DNA of 64,000 nucleotides, taken from assembly GCF_003987145.1 (NCBI RefSeq), contig NZ_PIPL01000002.1:186001-250000 (forward strand), read 5' to 3'. Positions 9,752 through 18,871 of this stretch are shown here, one piece after another. The notes under the pieces are model-generated. The model did not search any database and was not told the DNA's origin. It worked only from the letters and a program-made list of their open reading frames with translations. Within the stretch, counting starts at the first letter, position 1, and each line of letters begins with the position of its first letter. The position numbers were made by a program, and so were the translations under genes. Source of the stretch: Aliidiomarina minuta. GTDB lineage: Bacteria; Pseudomonadota; Gammaproteobacteria; Enterobacterales; Alteromonadaceae.

Positions 9752-11491
9752 TTAGTGGTTCAGCACTGCAACGGGAAAGTGGAAGTCATAACGTAAACCT
9801 TTGCCGGGAGCACTATTAGCGGTGATATCGCCTTGCAGTGTCTGAGTTACCAGGTTACGTATTATATGGGTTCCCAGCCCGCTGCCACCCTGATTTGCCT
9901 TGGTCGTAAAAAATGGGTTAAAGAGTTTATCCAGCGCTTCCTGTTCCAGTCCATTGCCGTCGTCCTGATAGGTAAAGTACAGGTGCTCATTCTGTAGATA
10001 AGCTCTGATATGAATATTACCTTGTTCAATACCCTCGAAAGCATGCAGCAGCGAGTTGAGGATCATATTAGTCAGAATCTGCGCAAGTGCCCCGGCCAGA
10101 CAACGAAGTTGTATTTCTTTAGGGCAATCAATAATAATTTCATGCTGGGTGAACTTAAGTTTGGGCTGTAGGGACTGCACAACTCCTTCGATATAATCGC
10201 ATAGCCAGATATCCCGCAACGCGTCTGATGTCTGGTCTACTGCAACCTGCTTGAAGCTTTCAATAAGATCTTTGGCGCGATTAAGGTTGCTGTCCAGCAA
10301 GTGAGTGCTTTCCCGGGTATCTTTTATAAATTGTTTTAGCTCACGTTGGGTAAGGCTTTTGTCATCCAGAGCAATCGCCAGCTGTTCAACCCGATCAGCA
10401 AGAAAAGAGCTTGCAGTTACACCAATGCCAATTGGCGTATTAACATCATGTGCAATGCCTGCCACTAAGCCACCCAACGACGCCATCTTTTCGGACTCTA
10501 TCAACTGACTTTGCGCCCGCTGCAAGGTTTCTAAAGACTCTTTCAAGCGCTGATTGGTGCGCTTCAGTGTGCTTTCTGTAAGTTTGCGCTGGCGTATTTC
10601 CTGTTCCAGTTTGTACTGCCGTTGTTCAAGGTCCTGACGACGGCTTTCCAGGTCCATCATTAACTTGCTAAGGCGGGAGGTTTTGCGTGCGACTTCCTGT
10701 TCTAACAGATTATTCTGTTCGTCCAGCTGTTGGTTCGCATGACGTAACTTCTGTTCTGTTAAGCGCAGGTCGTCCTGATGCTCCTGTAAATTATCAATAA
10801 GGCGATTGTACGCCTCTTCTACCTGAGTGAATTCATTGTTGTCCTGATCGGCGAGGTGAATTCTGGAGTCATCCAGATCATCAATATGGAAACCGTCAAT
10901 TTGTTTGCTGAGCTCACGAAAAGGCTGGGTTAGCATACGATTGAAAGCTACTGAAAACAGTAAAAACAGCAAGGTACTTTTGATAATGGCATTGCCCACT
11001 AAGAAGAACAGGCTGACTTTCAGACGCTCAATAGCAACATCCCGGTTAGAAAATACTGCAACATCACCGACTCGGGTGGACTGGCCGGAAAACTCAAATA
11101 TTAAAGGGCTGTAATGACCAAATACGCCGCGTTGTTCGGATAAGGAAACCGAACTGTTGCTTTCTGGTAGCTCCTGAGGCAGAAAAGTTTCACCCATGTG
11201 AACCAGAACTTCGCCGTTATCATCCCGGATGATAACGCCGCCAATGGAAGGAATATTAATGAGCCCTTCAGCCAGGGCATTTATTTGCTGTGAGTTAAAC
11301 TCCCAGAGTGCGCGCGTAAGACTGGCAGCAAAGGTGTGTTGCTGGTTTTCCAGTTCCGATACCAGGTAGCGTTTGGTATTAAAGTATTCTCCCGCGATGT
11401 GTACGCAGGTAACCATAAACGTCAGTAAAAAATAAACTGACAACACACGGGTAAGCAAAGAGCGGGAAATACGACTGGTTTGCACCGTCAC
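9752..11491 (-). CDS. Membrane sensor histidine kinase
   Basis: 579-residue two-component sensor. A membrane helix at about 12-33 is followed by a periplasmic sensor region (about 35-165), a second helix (about 166-188), a HAMP-like linker and a long coiled coil (about 225-320, rich in Q/E/R/L). The kinase core follows with H box AGIAHDVNTPIGIG, N box MILNSLLHAFEG and G boxes DDGNGLEQEALDK and GSGLGTHIIRNLV. The HDVNTP H box is the variant found in kinases of this class. No response regulator lies next to it, so it is an orphan. The sensed signal is unknown. Confidence 0.88.
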   Translation of the reverse strand: MTVQTSRISRSLLTRVLSVYFLLTFMVTCVHIAGEYFNTKRYLVSELENQQHTFAASLTRALWEFNSQQINALAEGLINIPSIGGVIIRDDNGEVLVHMGETFLPQELPESNSSVSLSEQRGVFGHYSPLIFEFSGQSTRVGDVAVFSNRDVAIERLKVSLFFLVGNAIIKSTLLFLLFSVAFNRMLTQPFRELSKQIDGFHIDDLDDSRIHLADQDNNEFTQVEEAYNRLIDNLQEHQDDLRLTEQKLRHANQQLDEQNNLLEQEVARKTSRLSKLMMDLESRRQDLEQRQYKLEQEIRQRKLTESTLKRTNQRLKESLETLQRAQSQLIESEKMASLGGLVAGIAHDVNTPIGIGVTASSFLADRVEQLAIALDDKSLTQRELKQFIKDTRESTHLLDSNLNRAKDLIESFKQVAVDQTSDALRDIWLCDYIEGVVQSLQPKLKFTQHEIIIDCPKEIQLRCLAGALAQILTNMILNSLLHAFEGIEQGNIHIRAYLQNEHLYFTYQDDGNGLEQEALDKLFNPFFTTKANQGGSGLGTHIIRNLVTQTLQGDITANSAPGKGLRYDFHFPVAVLNH

Positions 11492-11722
11492 TCCTGACTT
11501 TGTATACAGACTGGTGGAGTTAACATTGCTGGTCCCTTTGCCTATTATTATTTTGTTAATTTAGCGTTAACAATCTAACTCTACCAAGTTGCACAAGTCG
11601 CGCAACTGATTTTTACCGCTTTTTGGTGAATAGATCAAAGTACTGGGCTTGCGATGTGCAGGGAACAGGCTACGCCTTGTTTTGCTGAAAATGACGGAAA
11701 AGAATAATTTAGCACTTGATCC

Positions 11723-11761
11723 TGATACCCACAGGTTATAAATTGATACCCATAGGTATCA
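11723..11761. promoter_or_regulatory. Two tandem operator-like palindromes
   Basis: A perfect palindrome TGATACC-CATA-GGTATCA (11744-11761) is preceded exactly 21 bp upstream by an imperfect copy TGATACC-CACA-GGTTATA (11723-11739). Two half-turn-symmetric sites two helical turns apart, directly ahead of the membrane protein/XRE operon, fit cooperative binding of the XRE dimer encoded downstream. The symmetry is seen; the binding protein is inferred. The rest of the 300-bp gap 11492-11791 shows nothing else I recognise. Confidence 0.6.
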
Positions 11762-11791
11762 GTAATTACATTTAAATATCAAGGAACAGAT

Positions 11792-12304
11792 ATGAAACAT
11801 TCATCCTCCTCAACCTCAAACCCTTATGACGCATGGACCCCTGATCTCCAGGTACAGGCACTGAAGCGAGTGGCGCAAAGTATCTTCATGCTGGCGGCAG
11901 GGGTGGCTTTCTTCGCCGTGTCCAGGTGGTTTAGTGCTCCTTTATTGATAATTATGCTGGGGTATATTGGGCTTATAGTTTCGACTGTTGTTGCACCTTT
12001 AGTATTTATGACAAGTGGCCTCATGGCAGGAGACCAACCTTACGCGAAGAGGCAGAGGTTCAGTGATGAGTTTTGTTTGTACGCCATTGCAAGCGGGTAT
12101 AAAGCGGTTAGCTGGGTCCTGGTAATGAGTTCAGTAGCTTTATTTTTTTTCGCTGGCGGGTTTTCCGGAACTGCCCTTATTAACGAGATAAGTGTGCAGC
12201 ACATAGGGGGTGTCTATGTACTGCTGGCTGGACTGACATGGGCGATCGCTATTATACGACTGGTTAAAGAGGAAGCTACTGACGAGCAGGAAGAGTATGA
12301 CTGA
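11792..12304 (+). CDS. Four-helix membrane protein partnered with an XRE regulator
   Basis: 170-residue integral membrane protein with hydrophobic segments at about 28-47, 50-78, 104-125 and 138-155, and an acidic C-terminus (EEATDEQEEYD). I do not recognise a named family with certainty. The arrangement (multi-pass membrane protein followed 20 nt later by a roughly 66-residue helix-turn-helix protein) is like the DUF2975/XRE pairs seen in many bacteria, so a role in membrane-linked regulation is possible. A good ribosome-binding AAGGAA sits 7 nt before the ATG, and twin palindromes lie upstream. Confidence 0.65.
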   Translation: MKHSSSSTSNPYDAWTPDLQVQALKRVAQSIFMLAAGVAFFAVSRWFSAPLLIIMLGYIGLIVSTVVAPLVFMTSGLMAGDQPYAKRQRFSDEFCLYAIASGYKAVSWVLVMSSVALFFFAGGFSGTALINEISVQHIGGVYVLLAGLTWAIAIIRLVKEEATDEQEEYD

Positions 12305-12324
12305 CGCAGGTTACGGGAGAGCTC

Positions 12325-12525
12325 ATGGAAGCTGTTTATAATCGCATTGCGATGGAACGTAAAATGCGCGGCTTGTCGCAGCAGCAACTGGCGGACGCTA
12401 TTGGGGTTTCGCGTAAAACTATCAGCACCATAGAAACGCGGCGTTTTACCCCGTCAGTGGTGGTGGCGTTAAAACTGGCCTATTACTTTGAGTTGCCGGT
12501 AGAGGTGTTATTCAGTTTAACTTGA
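12325..12525 (+). CDS. Small XRE-family transcriptional regulator
   Basis: 66 residues, essentially just a Cro/C1 helix-turn-helix: MERKMRGLSQQQLADAIGVS then RKTISTIETRRFTPSVVVAL. This is the YgzD-like type of short XRE regulator. It follows the membrane protein by 20 nt with GGGAG ahead of the ATG, so the two form one operon. The palindromes upstream of the operon are candidate binding sites for autoregulation. Confidence 0.85.
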   Translation: MEAVYNRIAMERKMRGLSQQQLADAIGVSRKTISTIETRRFTPSVVVALKLAYYFELPVEVLFSLT

Positions 12526-12552
12526 CGCTGGTCAAAAATAATACAAAACCTC

Positions 12553-12580
12553 CTTGAGTTATCGTTGAATACCTCTATAT
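12553..12580 (+). promoter_or_regulatory. Sigma-32-like heat-shock promoter
   Basis: CTTGAG (12553-12558), a 14-bp spacer, then CTCTATAT (12573-12580) resembles the sigma-32 consensus CTTGAA-N13-15-CCCCATNT. It lies 53 bp before the Hsp20 gene, the expected target of heat-shock sigma factor. Confidence 0.5.
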
Positions 12581-12632
12581 AAATAGTTGCCTGATAGGTA
12601 ATTTTAATTTATCAACATAAAGGAGGTCCATC

Positions 12633-13184
12633 ATGAGCAACAAGTCTTGGTCGGAATCAAAACTTGCGCCGTGGAACTGGAACAAGCATGAAGAGCAAAC
12701 GCCAGCGCTTACCGAAGACAAAGACAGCCATCCGATCGCGCGTTTTCATCGCGACATTGATCGTTTGTTTGCCGATACCTTTCGTGCATTGAATGTGCCT
12801 GATTTGCTTGATCATGGTGCCAAAAACGAGTCTATTTGGGGCGGTTCGGCGATACTGCGACCTAGCCTTGATATTAAGGAGCATACGGATAGTTACGAGC
12901 TGTCGGTGGAATTACCTGGGGTTAACAAGGACGACCTGAAGCTGAACCTTGAAGGTAATCTGTTAACCATCAGTGGTGAAAAGAAGAACGAGTCGAAGTC
13001 AGATGAGAAAGGCAAGTATCACCGCGTAGAGCGCAGCTATGGCAGCTTTAGCCGAACGTTAACCTTGCCTGAAGATATCGACAGTAAAGATATTAAGGCT
13101 GCCTTTAATGAAGGTATCCTGAACATAGAAATTAAGCGAGTTAAAGGTAAAGAGAGCCCCAACTCGGAAATTCCAATTACTTAA
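12633..13184 (+). CDS. Small heat-shock protein, Hsp20/alpha-crystallin family
   Basis: ATP-independent chaperone that holds unfolding proteins. 183 residues: an extended N-terminal region (1-70), then the alpha-crystallin domain with LRPSLDIKEHTDSYELSVEL, PGVNKDDLKLNLEGNLLTIS and the closing FNEGILNIEIKR. A C-terminal I-x-I-type tail EIPIT supports oligomer assembly. A very strong ribosome-binding site AAAGGAGGT precedes the ATG, and a sigma-32-like promoter is upstream. The terminator just downstream closes the unit. Confidence 0.93.
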   Translation: MSNKSWSESKLAPWNWNKHEEQTPALTEDKDSHPIARFHRDIDRLFADTFRALNVPDLLDHGAKNESIWGGSAILRPSLDIKEHTDSYELSVELPGVNKDDLKLNLEGNLLTISGEKKNESKSDEKGKYHRVERSYGSFSRTLTLPEDIDSKDIKAAFNEGILNIEIKRVKGKESPNSEIPIT

Positions 13185-13201
13185 TAGCTAAGTGAACGAA
13201 A

Positions 13202-13227
13202 AACGCCGCTCCTCAGAGCGGCGTTTT
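13202..13227. terminator. Bidirectional rho-independent terminator
   Basis: Perfect 10-bp stem AACGCCGCTC / GAGCGGCGTT with a CTCA loop, T-run on the plus strand and A-run on the left side. It lies between the convergent hsp20 and peroxiredoxin genes, so it can serve both. Confidence 0.85.
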
Positions 13228-13247
13228 AGCCAAGGACTTCAGGTTTA

Positions 13248-13877
13248 TTATTTGATTTCAGTAAAACGCAGGTAGGGGCGTAATTCATCCCAGCCCTGTG
13301 GGAACAACTTCTCTGCTTCTTCGTTGCTTACGGTTGGCTTGATAATCACTTTTTCACCCGGGCGCCAGTCAGCAGGGCAAGCCACATTGTGTTTATCAGA
13401 AAACTGCAGTGCGTCGATAACACGCAAGATCTCATCGAAGTTACGGCCCACCGCCATTGGGTACGTCATGGTAAGCCGGATTTTGTGGTTCGGGTCAATA
13501 ATGAACACTGAGCGTACCGCTGCAGTGTCGCTTTCGCCAGAGTGAATCATGTCGTAGAGTTCAGCTACTTTCTTGCCTTTATCTGCAACGATGGGGAACT
13601 GCAGATCGGTATTCTGTGTGTCGTTAACGTCGTTGATCCAGCCTAAATGCTCGTCAACGGTATCTGTTGATAAACCCAGTGGCAGTACATTGCGCTTCGC
13701 GAACTCACTAGCAAGCTGCGACGTGCGGCCCATTTCTGTTGTGCAGACAGGGGTATAATCGGCCGGGTGACTGAAGAAAAAGACCCAGTTGCCCTTGGCC
13801 CATTCGTGGAAGTTGATTTTGCCTTTGGTGGTTTCGATGTCGAAGTCAGGGGCGATGTCGCCAATACGTAAACCCAT
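13248..13877 (-). CDS. 1-Cys (Prx6-type) peroxiredoxin
   Basis: Thiol peroxidase that reduces hydrogen peroxide and organic peroxides. 209 residues beginning MGLRIGDIAPDFDIET, with the peroxidatic cysteine in HPADYTPVCTTEMGR and the long C-terminal Prx6 extension (NVACPADWRPGEKVIIKP, then PQGWDELRPYLRF). I start at the ATG with GAGGTAAT just ahead; a start 29 codons upstream would add a basic leader with no family match. Monocistronic, convergent with hsp20. Confidence 0.9.
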   Translation of the reverse strand: MGLRIGDIAPDFDIETTKGKINFHEWAKGNWVFFFSHPADYTPVCTTEMGRTSQLASEFAKRNVLPLGLSTDTVDEHLGWINDVNDTQNTDLQFPIVADKGKKVAELYDMIHSGESDTAAVRSVFIIDPNHKIRLTMTYPMAVGRNFDEILRVIDALQFSDKHNVACPADWRPGEKVIIKPTVSNEEAEKLFPQGWDELRPYLRFTEIK

Positions 13878-14167
13878 AATTATTACCTCGTTGCTGGTTT
13901 GTGATTTTCTGGAAGAAACAGACAGTCTGTGTCTTCCAACGGAGGGTCTTGCAAATATTAGCAAAACCGCTTAAGTTTTATGGTTATAATGATATTCCAT
14001 TTAAGAATATAAGAAAGTAAATCAAACCGATTACAAGGTTCGCTAAATCCGATTGAGCTGCCTGGGCAGCTCTGTTAGGTGAGTGTAGATGACTTTACAG
14101 TAGCTGCGAGAGACGCAAATCGAATAAGTTAGAATCATATTATTGGCTACAAAATGGAGAGCTGGAA

Positions 14168-14800
14168 ATGAATCAGTGGGATGAACGCTACAATAAGAAT
14201 GAATACCACTATGGAACTGAGCCCAATGAGTTTTTACGAGAGCAGGTCGCGCCTTTGCTGGCCAGGTGGAGCGCAAAACAGCCCGCGCGTATTTTATGCC
14301 TGGCCGATGGAGAGGGTCGTAACAGTGTTTACCTAGCAGAGCTTGGTGCAGAGGTAACCTCGCTGGATATTTCCCAGGTAGGACTGGATAAAGCCCTGCG
14401 TTTAGCCGAATCACGCGGTGTGACCATTCAGACTCAACTGGCTGACCTGACCGAAAGCGAGCTTCCGGTGAACCATTATGATGGAGTCGTAATGATTTTC
14501 TGCCATCTACCCAGTGCTGCGCGACCTCGTTTGTATCAGCAGATTGAAAAAGCACTCAAACCCGGTGGCTGGTTATTGGCGGAGTGTTATACCGAAGCTC
14601 AGTTAGGTCGTGGTACAGGGGGCCCTCCCTCCGCAGATTTAATGCTTAGCCTGAATGAGTTGAAAAACGCATTCAGCCACTTTGCGGTCGAGCACGGCGC
14701 TGAGCTGGTGCGTTCGGTGACCGAAGGTGAAGGCCATAGTGGAGAGGGTGCTGTTTGCCAGTACCTTGGCTACAAAAGGCCGTTAATGGAAAGTGTTTAG
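14168..14800 (+). CDS. Class I SAM-dependent methyltransferase
   Basis: 210 residues. Begins MNQWDERYNKNEYHYGTEPN, typical of the TehB/thiopurine-like methyltransferases, then motif I ILCLADGEGRNSVYLAE (a GEGRN variant of GxGxG), an acidic ribose-binding end of strand 2 (VTSLDISQVGLDKA), and motif IV YDGVVMIFCHLP. Substrate unknown. GGAG and a plus-strand ATG define the start. Stands alone between the peroxiredoxin and phoB genes. Confidence 0.85.
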   Translation: MNQWDERYNKNEYHYGTEPNEFLREQVAPLLARWSAKQPARILCLADGEGRNSVYLAELGAEVTSLDISQVGLDKALRLAESRGVTIQTQLADLTESELPVNHYDGVVMIFCHLPSAARPRLYQQIEKALKPGGWLLAECYTEAQLGRGTGGPPSADLMLSLNELKNAFSHFAVEHGAELVRSVTEGEGHSGEGAVCQYLGYKRPLMESV

Positions 14801-14895
14801 TCGGTTTCGGACTCAGGTAATAAGTCCCCTCATCTCATGACTTCCTGTACAGTGCAGATAGCGATATTGACAGTTTGGTGACAAGCTTAATAAAA

Positions 14896-14919
14896 CTGTC
14901 ATAATTTGCTTGCATAATG
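14896..14919 (+). promoter_or_regulatory. Pho box upstream of phoB
   Basis: CTGTCATAA then GCATAATG, separated by 7 nt, reproduces the length and both ends of the Escherichia coli phoB Pho box/-10 region as I recall it (CTGTCATAA-N7-GCATAATG). It lies about 30 bp before the phoB start and fits PhoB autoactivation under phosphate limitation. Confidence 0.6.
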
Positions 14920-14949
14920 CTGCTATCAGAAACATTACAGGTAATGACT

Positions 14950-15636
14950 ATGGCCAGAAAAATTCTAATTGTGGAGGATGAAGCACCTATTCGTGAGATG
15001 CTTTCTTTTGTCATGGAACAGCATGGTTATCAACCGGTGGAGGCTGCTAACTTTGAGCATGCGTTGCAACAAATTACAGAACCCTATCCGGATATGATAT
15101 TGCTTGACTGGATGTTACCTGGCGGTAGCGGCATTCAATTTGCTAAACAAATTAAGAGTCAGGACCATACCAAACATATCCCTATTATCATGCTGACCGC
15201 CCGGGGCGAGGAAGAAGATAAAATCAAAGGCCTGGAAGTAGGGGCAGATGATTATATTACTAAACCATTTTCGCCCAAAGAACTCATGGCTCGTATGCGT
15301 GCTGTGTTTCGCCGGGTGTCGCCAACCAGCCTGGACGAACCGCTGGAAATTGAGGGCTTAAAATTAGACCCGGTATCACACCGCATTACGGCGAATGATG
15401 ATTCTGTGGACATGGGGCCTACTGAGTTTCGTTTACTGCACTTCTTCATGACCCACCCGGAACGAGTTTACAGTCGTGAGCAATTGTTGGATCATGTCTG
15501 GGGTACTAATGTTTACGTAGAAGACAGGACTGTGGATGTGCATATAAGACGTTTACGCCAGGCCGTTGCAAATCATGGCCATGACCGCTTAATTCAGACC
15601 GTGCGCGGTGTCGGCTACCGGTTCTCAGCGCGCTAA
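14950..15636 (+). CDS. phoB: Phosphate regulon response regulator PhoB
   Basis: OmpR-family response regulator for phosphate starvation. The receiver domain ARKILIVEDEAPIREML carries the acidic pair, the phospho-acceptor aspartate in DMILLDWMLPGGSGI and the lysine in DYITKPFSPKELMAR. The C-terminal winged helix includes RVYSREQLLDHVWG and VEDRTVDVHIRRLR. I start at the ATG before ARKILIVED; two in-frame ATGs upstream (14917, 14944) are possible but would lengthen the N-terminus. The phoB stop is immediately followed by the phoR ATG. Confidence 0.94.
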   Translation: MARKILIVEDEAPIREMLSFVMEQHGYQPVEAANFEHALQQITEPYPDMILLDWMLPGGSGIQFAKQIKSQDHTKHIPIIMLTARGEEEDKIKGLEVGADDYITKPFSPKELMARMRAVFRRVSPTSLDEPLEIEGLKLDPVSHRITANDDSVDMGPTEFRLLHFFMTHPERVYSREQLLDHVWGTNVYVEDRTVDVHIRRLRQAVANHGHDRLIQTVRGVGYRFSAR

Positions 15637-16953
15637 ATGGGTCGCGATTATACTCTCTATGCAATTTTTAAGGGGCTGGTTATTTACCTGCTCCCTTTTG
15701 CTGTATTGGGCTGGCTGCTAAATATTTTCTGGCCTGCGCTGGCGATAGCTCTGGCGCTAAAGCTGGCCTGGCATTATTACTTTCAGTTCCGTCTCAGCCG
15801 CTGGTTGTGGGACAGTCGTACTATGTTGCCGCCAAAAGCGCTTGGGCTTTGGACGGATATCTACGATGGCATTTATCGCACCCTGAGGCGCAATCAGTTC
15901 CGCCGTCGTGCGCTTACCACCTTATTAAAACGTTTTCGGCAGGCTTCTGAAGCGCTGCCAGATGCGGCGATTGTGATGCAGGAAGACGGTACGCTGATCT
16001 GGAGTAACAAGCTGGCGCAGATTTATTTTGGTCTGCAGTGGCCAAGTGACAGCGGTATTCGTATTACCAACCTGATTCGCCAACCACGTTTTGTTGATTA
16101 CTTTAACGCTGCCGACTTTAGCGAAAGCATTATTTTAGGTTCACCGGCCCACAGCAGCATGGAGCTGGATATCCGGATTATGCCTTATGCAGATAACCAG
16201 TATTTGCTGGTGGCCCAGGATGTGACTCAGCTACGTAAACTGGAGCGTATGCGCAAAGATTTTGTGGCGAATGTGTCGCACGAGCTTAAAACGCCGCTCA
16301 CAGTTATGCAGGGCTATCTGGAAATGCTCGAAGACCCGGAGCGCATGCCGGTAAAACAACTACATAAAGCCATTGGTGACATGCAATCGCAGACCGAGCG
16401 TATGCAGAATATGGTTAGTCAGCTTTTGGAACTGTCCCGTATAGAGTCGAGCAGCCCGGATAGTTTTTCTCACGAAGTTAACGTAAGCCAGCTCATTGCT
16501 ACCGTGTTGCGTGAGGTGGAATTACTGAATGCAGAAAAGCAACATCATATCGATCTCGACCTGGACGCCGACCTCAGTGTCTACGGTAGCGAAGAAAAAC
16601 TGCGCACGGTGATCATGAACCTGGTCAATAATGCCATCAAATATACGCCATCCGGCGGTGAGCTGCGGATCAGCTGGAAACGCAAACGCTTAGGTGCTGA
16701 GTTTGCTATCAAGGACAATGGGCCGGGTATCGCGGCCAAACATCAGCAGCGTCTGACTGAGCGTTTTTACCGGGTCGACAAAGACAGAAACAGTGCCACC
16801 GGTGGCACTGGTCTGGGCCTGTCTATTGTCAAACATGCGCTGGACTACCATCGTTCACATCTGCAGCTATACAGCATCGAAGGGCAGGGTAGCCGTTTTA
16901 GTTTCCTGCTACCCAGTGAACTGGTGGTTAGTGCAAAACCCGACAGCGAATAG
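15637..16953 (+). CDS. phoR: Phosphate regulon sensor kinase PhoR
   Basis: 438-residue membrane histidine kinase partner of PhoB. Two adjacent N-terminal membrane segments (about 8-45) with almost no periplasmic loop, as in PhoR. A linker and PAS domain (about 100-195) follow, then the H box FVANVSHELKTPLTVMQGY, N box VIMNLVNNAIKYTPSGG, and G boxes KDNGPGIAAKH and GTGLGLSIVKHAL. The ATG directly abuts the phoB stop. Its last 26 nt overlap the convergent serA gene. Confidence 0.94.
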   Translation: MGRDYTLYAIFKGLVIYLLPFAVLGWLLNIFWPALAIALALKLAWHYYFQFRLSRWLWDSRTMLPPKALGLWTDIYDGIYRTLRRNQFRRRALTTLLKRFRQASEALPDAAIVMQEDGTLIWSNKLAQIYFGLQWPSDSGIRITNLIRQPRFVDYFNAADFSESIILGSPAHSSMELDIRIMPYADNQYLLVAQDVTQLRKLERMRKDFVANVSHELKTPLTVMQGYLEMLEDPERMPVKQLHKAIGDMQSQTERMQNMVSQLLELSRIESSSPDSFSHEVNVSQLIATVLREVELLNAEKQHHIDLDLDADLSVYGSEEKLRTVIMNLVNNAIKYTPSGGELRISWKRKRLGAEFAIKDNGPGIAAKHQQRLTERFYRVDKDRNSATGGTGLGLSIVKHALDYHRSHLQLYSIEGQGSRFSFLLPSELVVSAKPDSE

Positions 16954-18160
16954 TGCCGCTAATAGCCTTTAAACGACCCAGGGCCTGCTCCGCCAGTTCG
17001 CTATTAATGTCTACCACCACATAACCAATATCACTATCGGTTTGCAGATACTGAGCGGCAATGTTGATATCAAGATCAGCAAAAGTCTGGTTGACCTGCT
17101 GCAACACACCCGGCTGATTTTTATGGATATGCAGCAGTCGGCTGCATTCTTCATGCACTGGCAGACTAACTTCGGGAAAGTTAACCGCAGACAGGGTAGA
17201 GCCGTTGTCGGAATATTTTGCTAACTTACCGGCTACTTCTACGCCAATGTTCTCTTGTGCTTCCTGAGTTGAACCGCCTACATGAGGGGTTAACAGAACA
17301 TTATCGAGACCACGCAGCGGCGAGATGAATTCTTCATCGCTGGCTTTGGGTTCAACAGGAAAAACATCAATGGCGGCGCCGCCAAGCTGACCGCTACGCA
17401 GGCGCGCATTCAACGCTTCGATATCCACCACAGTGCCGCGTGAGGCATTAATCAACAATGCGCCATCACGCATACGCGATAGCTGTTCGGCACCTATCAT
17501 ATTCTGGGTTTCACGGGTCTCAGGTACATGCAAAGTGACCACATCACTACTGTTTAGCAGCTTATTTAAATCATTCACCTGATAGGCATTACCCAGGGAC
17601 AGCTTCTCTTCCACATCGTAATACTGCACCTGCATACCCAGCTGCTCAGCAAGTATGCCAAGCTGGGTGCCGATATGGCCATAACCGATAATGCCTAAAG
17701 TTTTACCGCGCACTTCATGGGAACCTTTGGCGCTTTTATTCCACTCCCCACGATGACAGGCGGCATTTTTTTCCGGCACCCGGCGCAGCAGCATAATGAT
17801 TTCAGCCAGTACCAGCTCGGCGACACTGCGGGTATTGGAAAAAGGTGCGTTGAAAACAGGAATGCCCAGTTTTTTTGCCGCTTCAGTGTCGACCTGATTC
17901 GTACCAATACAAAAACAGCCGATTGCCGCTAATTTCTTTGCCGCCTGTAATACATTAGCGCTAAGTTGGGTACGCGAGCGGATACCGACAAAATGCGTGC
18001 TTCGCAGTACCTCAATCAGCTTGTCTTCGGGCAACGCAGTGCTTATCTGCTCAATATTGTGATATCCCTGGCGGTGCAGACATTCTACAGCGCTGGGGTG
18101 AATGCCTTCTAAAAGTACGATACGTATTTTATCTTTATCCAGTGATATGAGCGGCGGCAT
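16928..18160 (-). CDS. serA: D-3-phosphoglycerate dehydrogenase
   Basis: First enzyme of serine synthesis, oxidising 3-phosphoglycerate with NAD. 410 residues, the E. coli-type length. Substrate and nucleotide domains carry GIRSRTQLSA, the NAD loop LGIIGYGHIGTQLG, INASRGTVVDIEAL and LLTPHVGGSTQEAQENIG. A C-terminal ACT domain (about 335-410, VLQQVNQTFADLDINIAAQYL) implies feedback control by serine. 12 nt upstream of it on the same strand is rpiA, so the two may be co-transcribed. The gene ends inside phoR. Confidence 0.95.
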   Translation of the reverse strand: MPPLISLDKDKIRIVLLEGIHPSAVECLHRQGYHNIEQISTALPEDKLIEVLRSTHFVGIRSRTQLSANVLQAAKKLAAIGCFCIGTNQVDTEAAKKLGIPVFNAPFSNTRSVAELVLAEIIMLLRRVPEKNAACHRGEWNKSAKGSHEVRGKTLGIIGYGHIGTQLGILAEQLGMQVQYYDVEEKLSLGNAYQVNDLNKLLNSSDVVTLHVPETRETQNMIGAEQLSRMRDGALLINASRGTVVDIEALNARLRSGQLGGAAIDVFPVEPKASDEEFISPLRGLDNVLLTPHVGGSTQEAQENIGVEVAGKLAKYSDNGSTLSAVNFPEVSLPVHEECSRLLHIHKNQPGVLQQVNQTFADLDINIAAQYLQTDSDIGYVVVDINSELAEQALGRLKAISGTIRCRVLH

Positions 18161-18172
18161 GCTGTTGTCCTG

Positions 18173-18832
18173 TTAGTTTTTTAAAGTGGTGACTGTTTTG
18201 CCATCGCTGATAAGCGCAATATCGGCACTGCGGGCAGCAAATAGCCCATTGGTAACTACCCCGGTAATTTGATTCAATTTCTCTTCAAGCTCAATGGGTT
18301 TTCCGATATTCAGATTATAAATGTCGAGAATGACGTTGCCGTTGTCGGTTTTAAAGTTTTCGCGCAGCACGGGATCGCCACCCAGTTTAACTATCTGCCG
18401 GGCAACATAAGAACGCGCCATCGGGATCACTTCGACAGGCAGTGGGAAGTCGCCCAGAGCCGTTACCTGTTTGCTGTCGTCCGCAATGCAAATAAAGGTC
18501 TTAGCAACTGCTGCAACAATTTTTTCCCGGGTCAGGGCACCGCCGCCGCCTTTGATCATCTGGCGATGGCGGTTAATTTCATCAGCACCGTCGACATACA
18601 GTTCCAGCTCAGGTACGCCATTCAGGTCAAACACCGCGATGCCATGTTGACGCAGACGCTCAGTTGAGGCTTCCGAGCTGGATACAGCACCATCAATATC
18701 GTGTTTCATACTGGCCAGTGCATCGATGAAAAAATTCACGGTAGAGCCGGTGCCTACACCAACCACAGAACCCGGTTTGACGTATTCAAGTGCGGCTTCA
18801 GCCGCCATTTTCTTTGCGTTATCACTACTCAT
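18173..18832 (-). CDS. rpiA: Ribose-5-phosphate isomerase A
   Basis: Interconverts ribose-5-phosphate and ribulose-5-phosphate in the pentose phosphate pathway. 219 residues, the standard length. Signature loops VGVGTGSTVNFFIDAL, SSEASTERLRQHG, YVDGADEINRH and KGGGGALTREKIVA are all present; the catalytic glutamate lies in the last. Adjacent to serA, as in E. coli. Confidence 0.96.
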   Translation of the reverse strand: MSSDNAKKMAAEAALEYVKPGSVVGVGTGSTVNFFIDALASMKHDIDGAVSSSEASTERLRQHGIAVFDLNGVPELELYVDGADEINRHRQMIKGGGGALTREKIVAAVAKTFICIADDSKQVTALGDFPLPVEVIPMARSYVARQIVKLGGDPVLRENFKTDNGNVILDIYNLNIGKPIELEEKLNQITGVVTNGLFAARSADIALISDGKTVTTLKN

Positions 18833-18871
18833 AATATTTATTATCGATGTAATCGGTGAGTGTTGCCTTCA

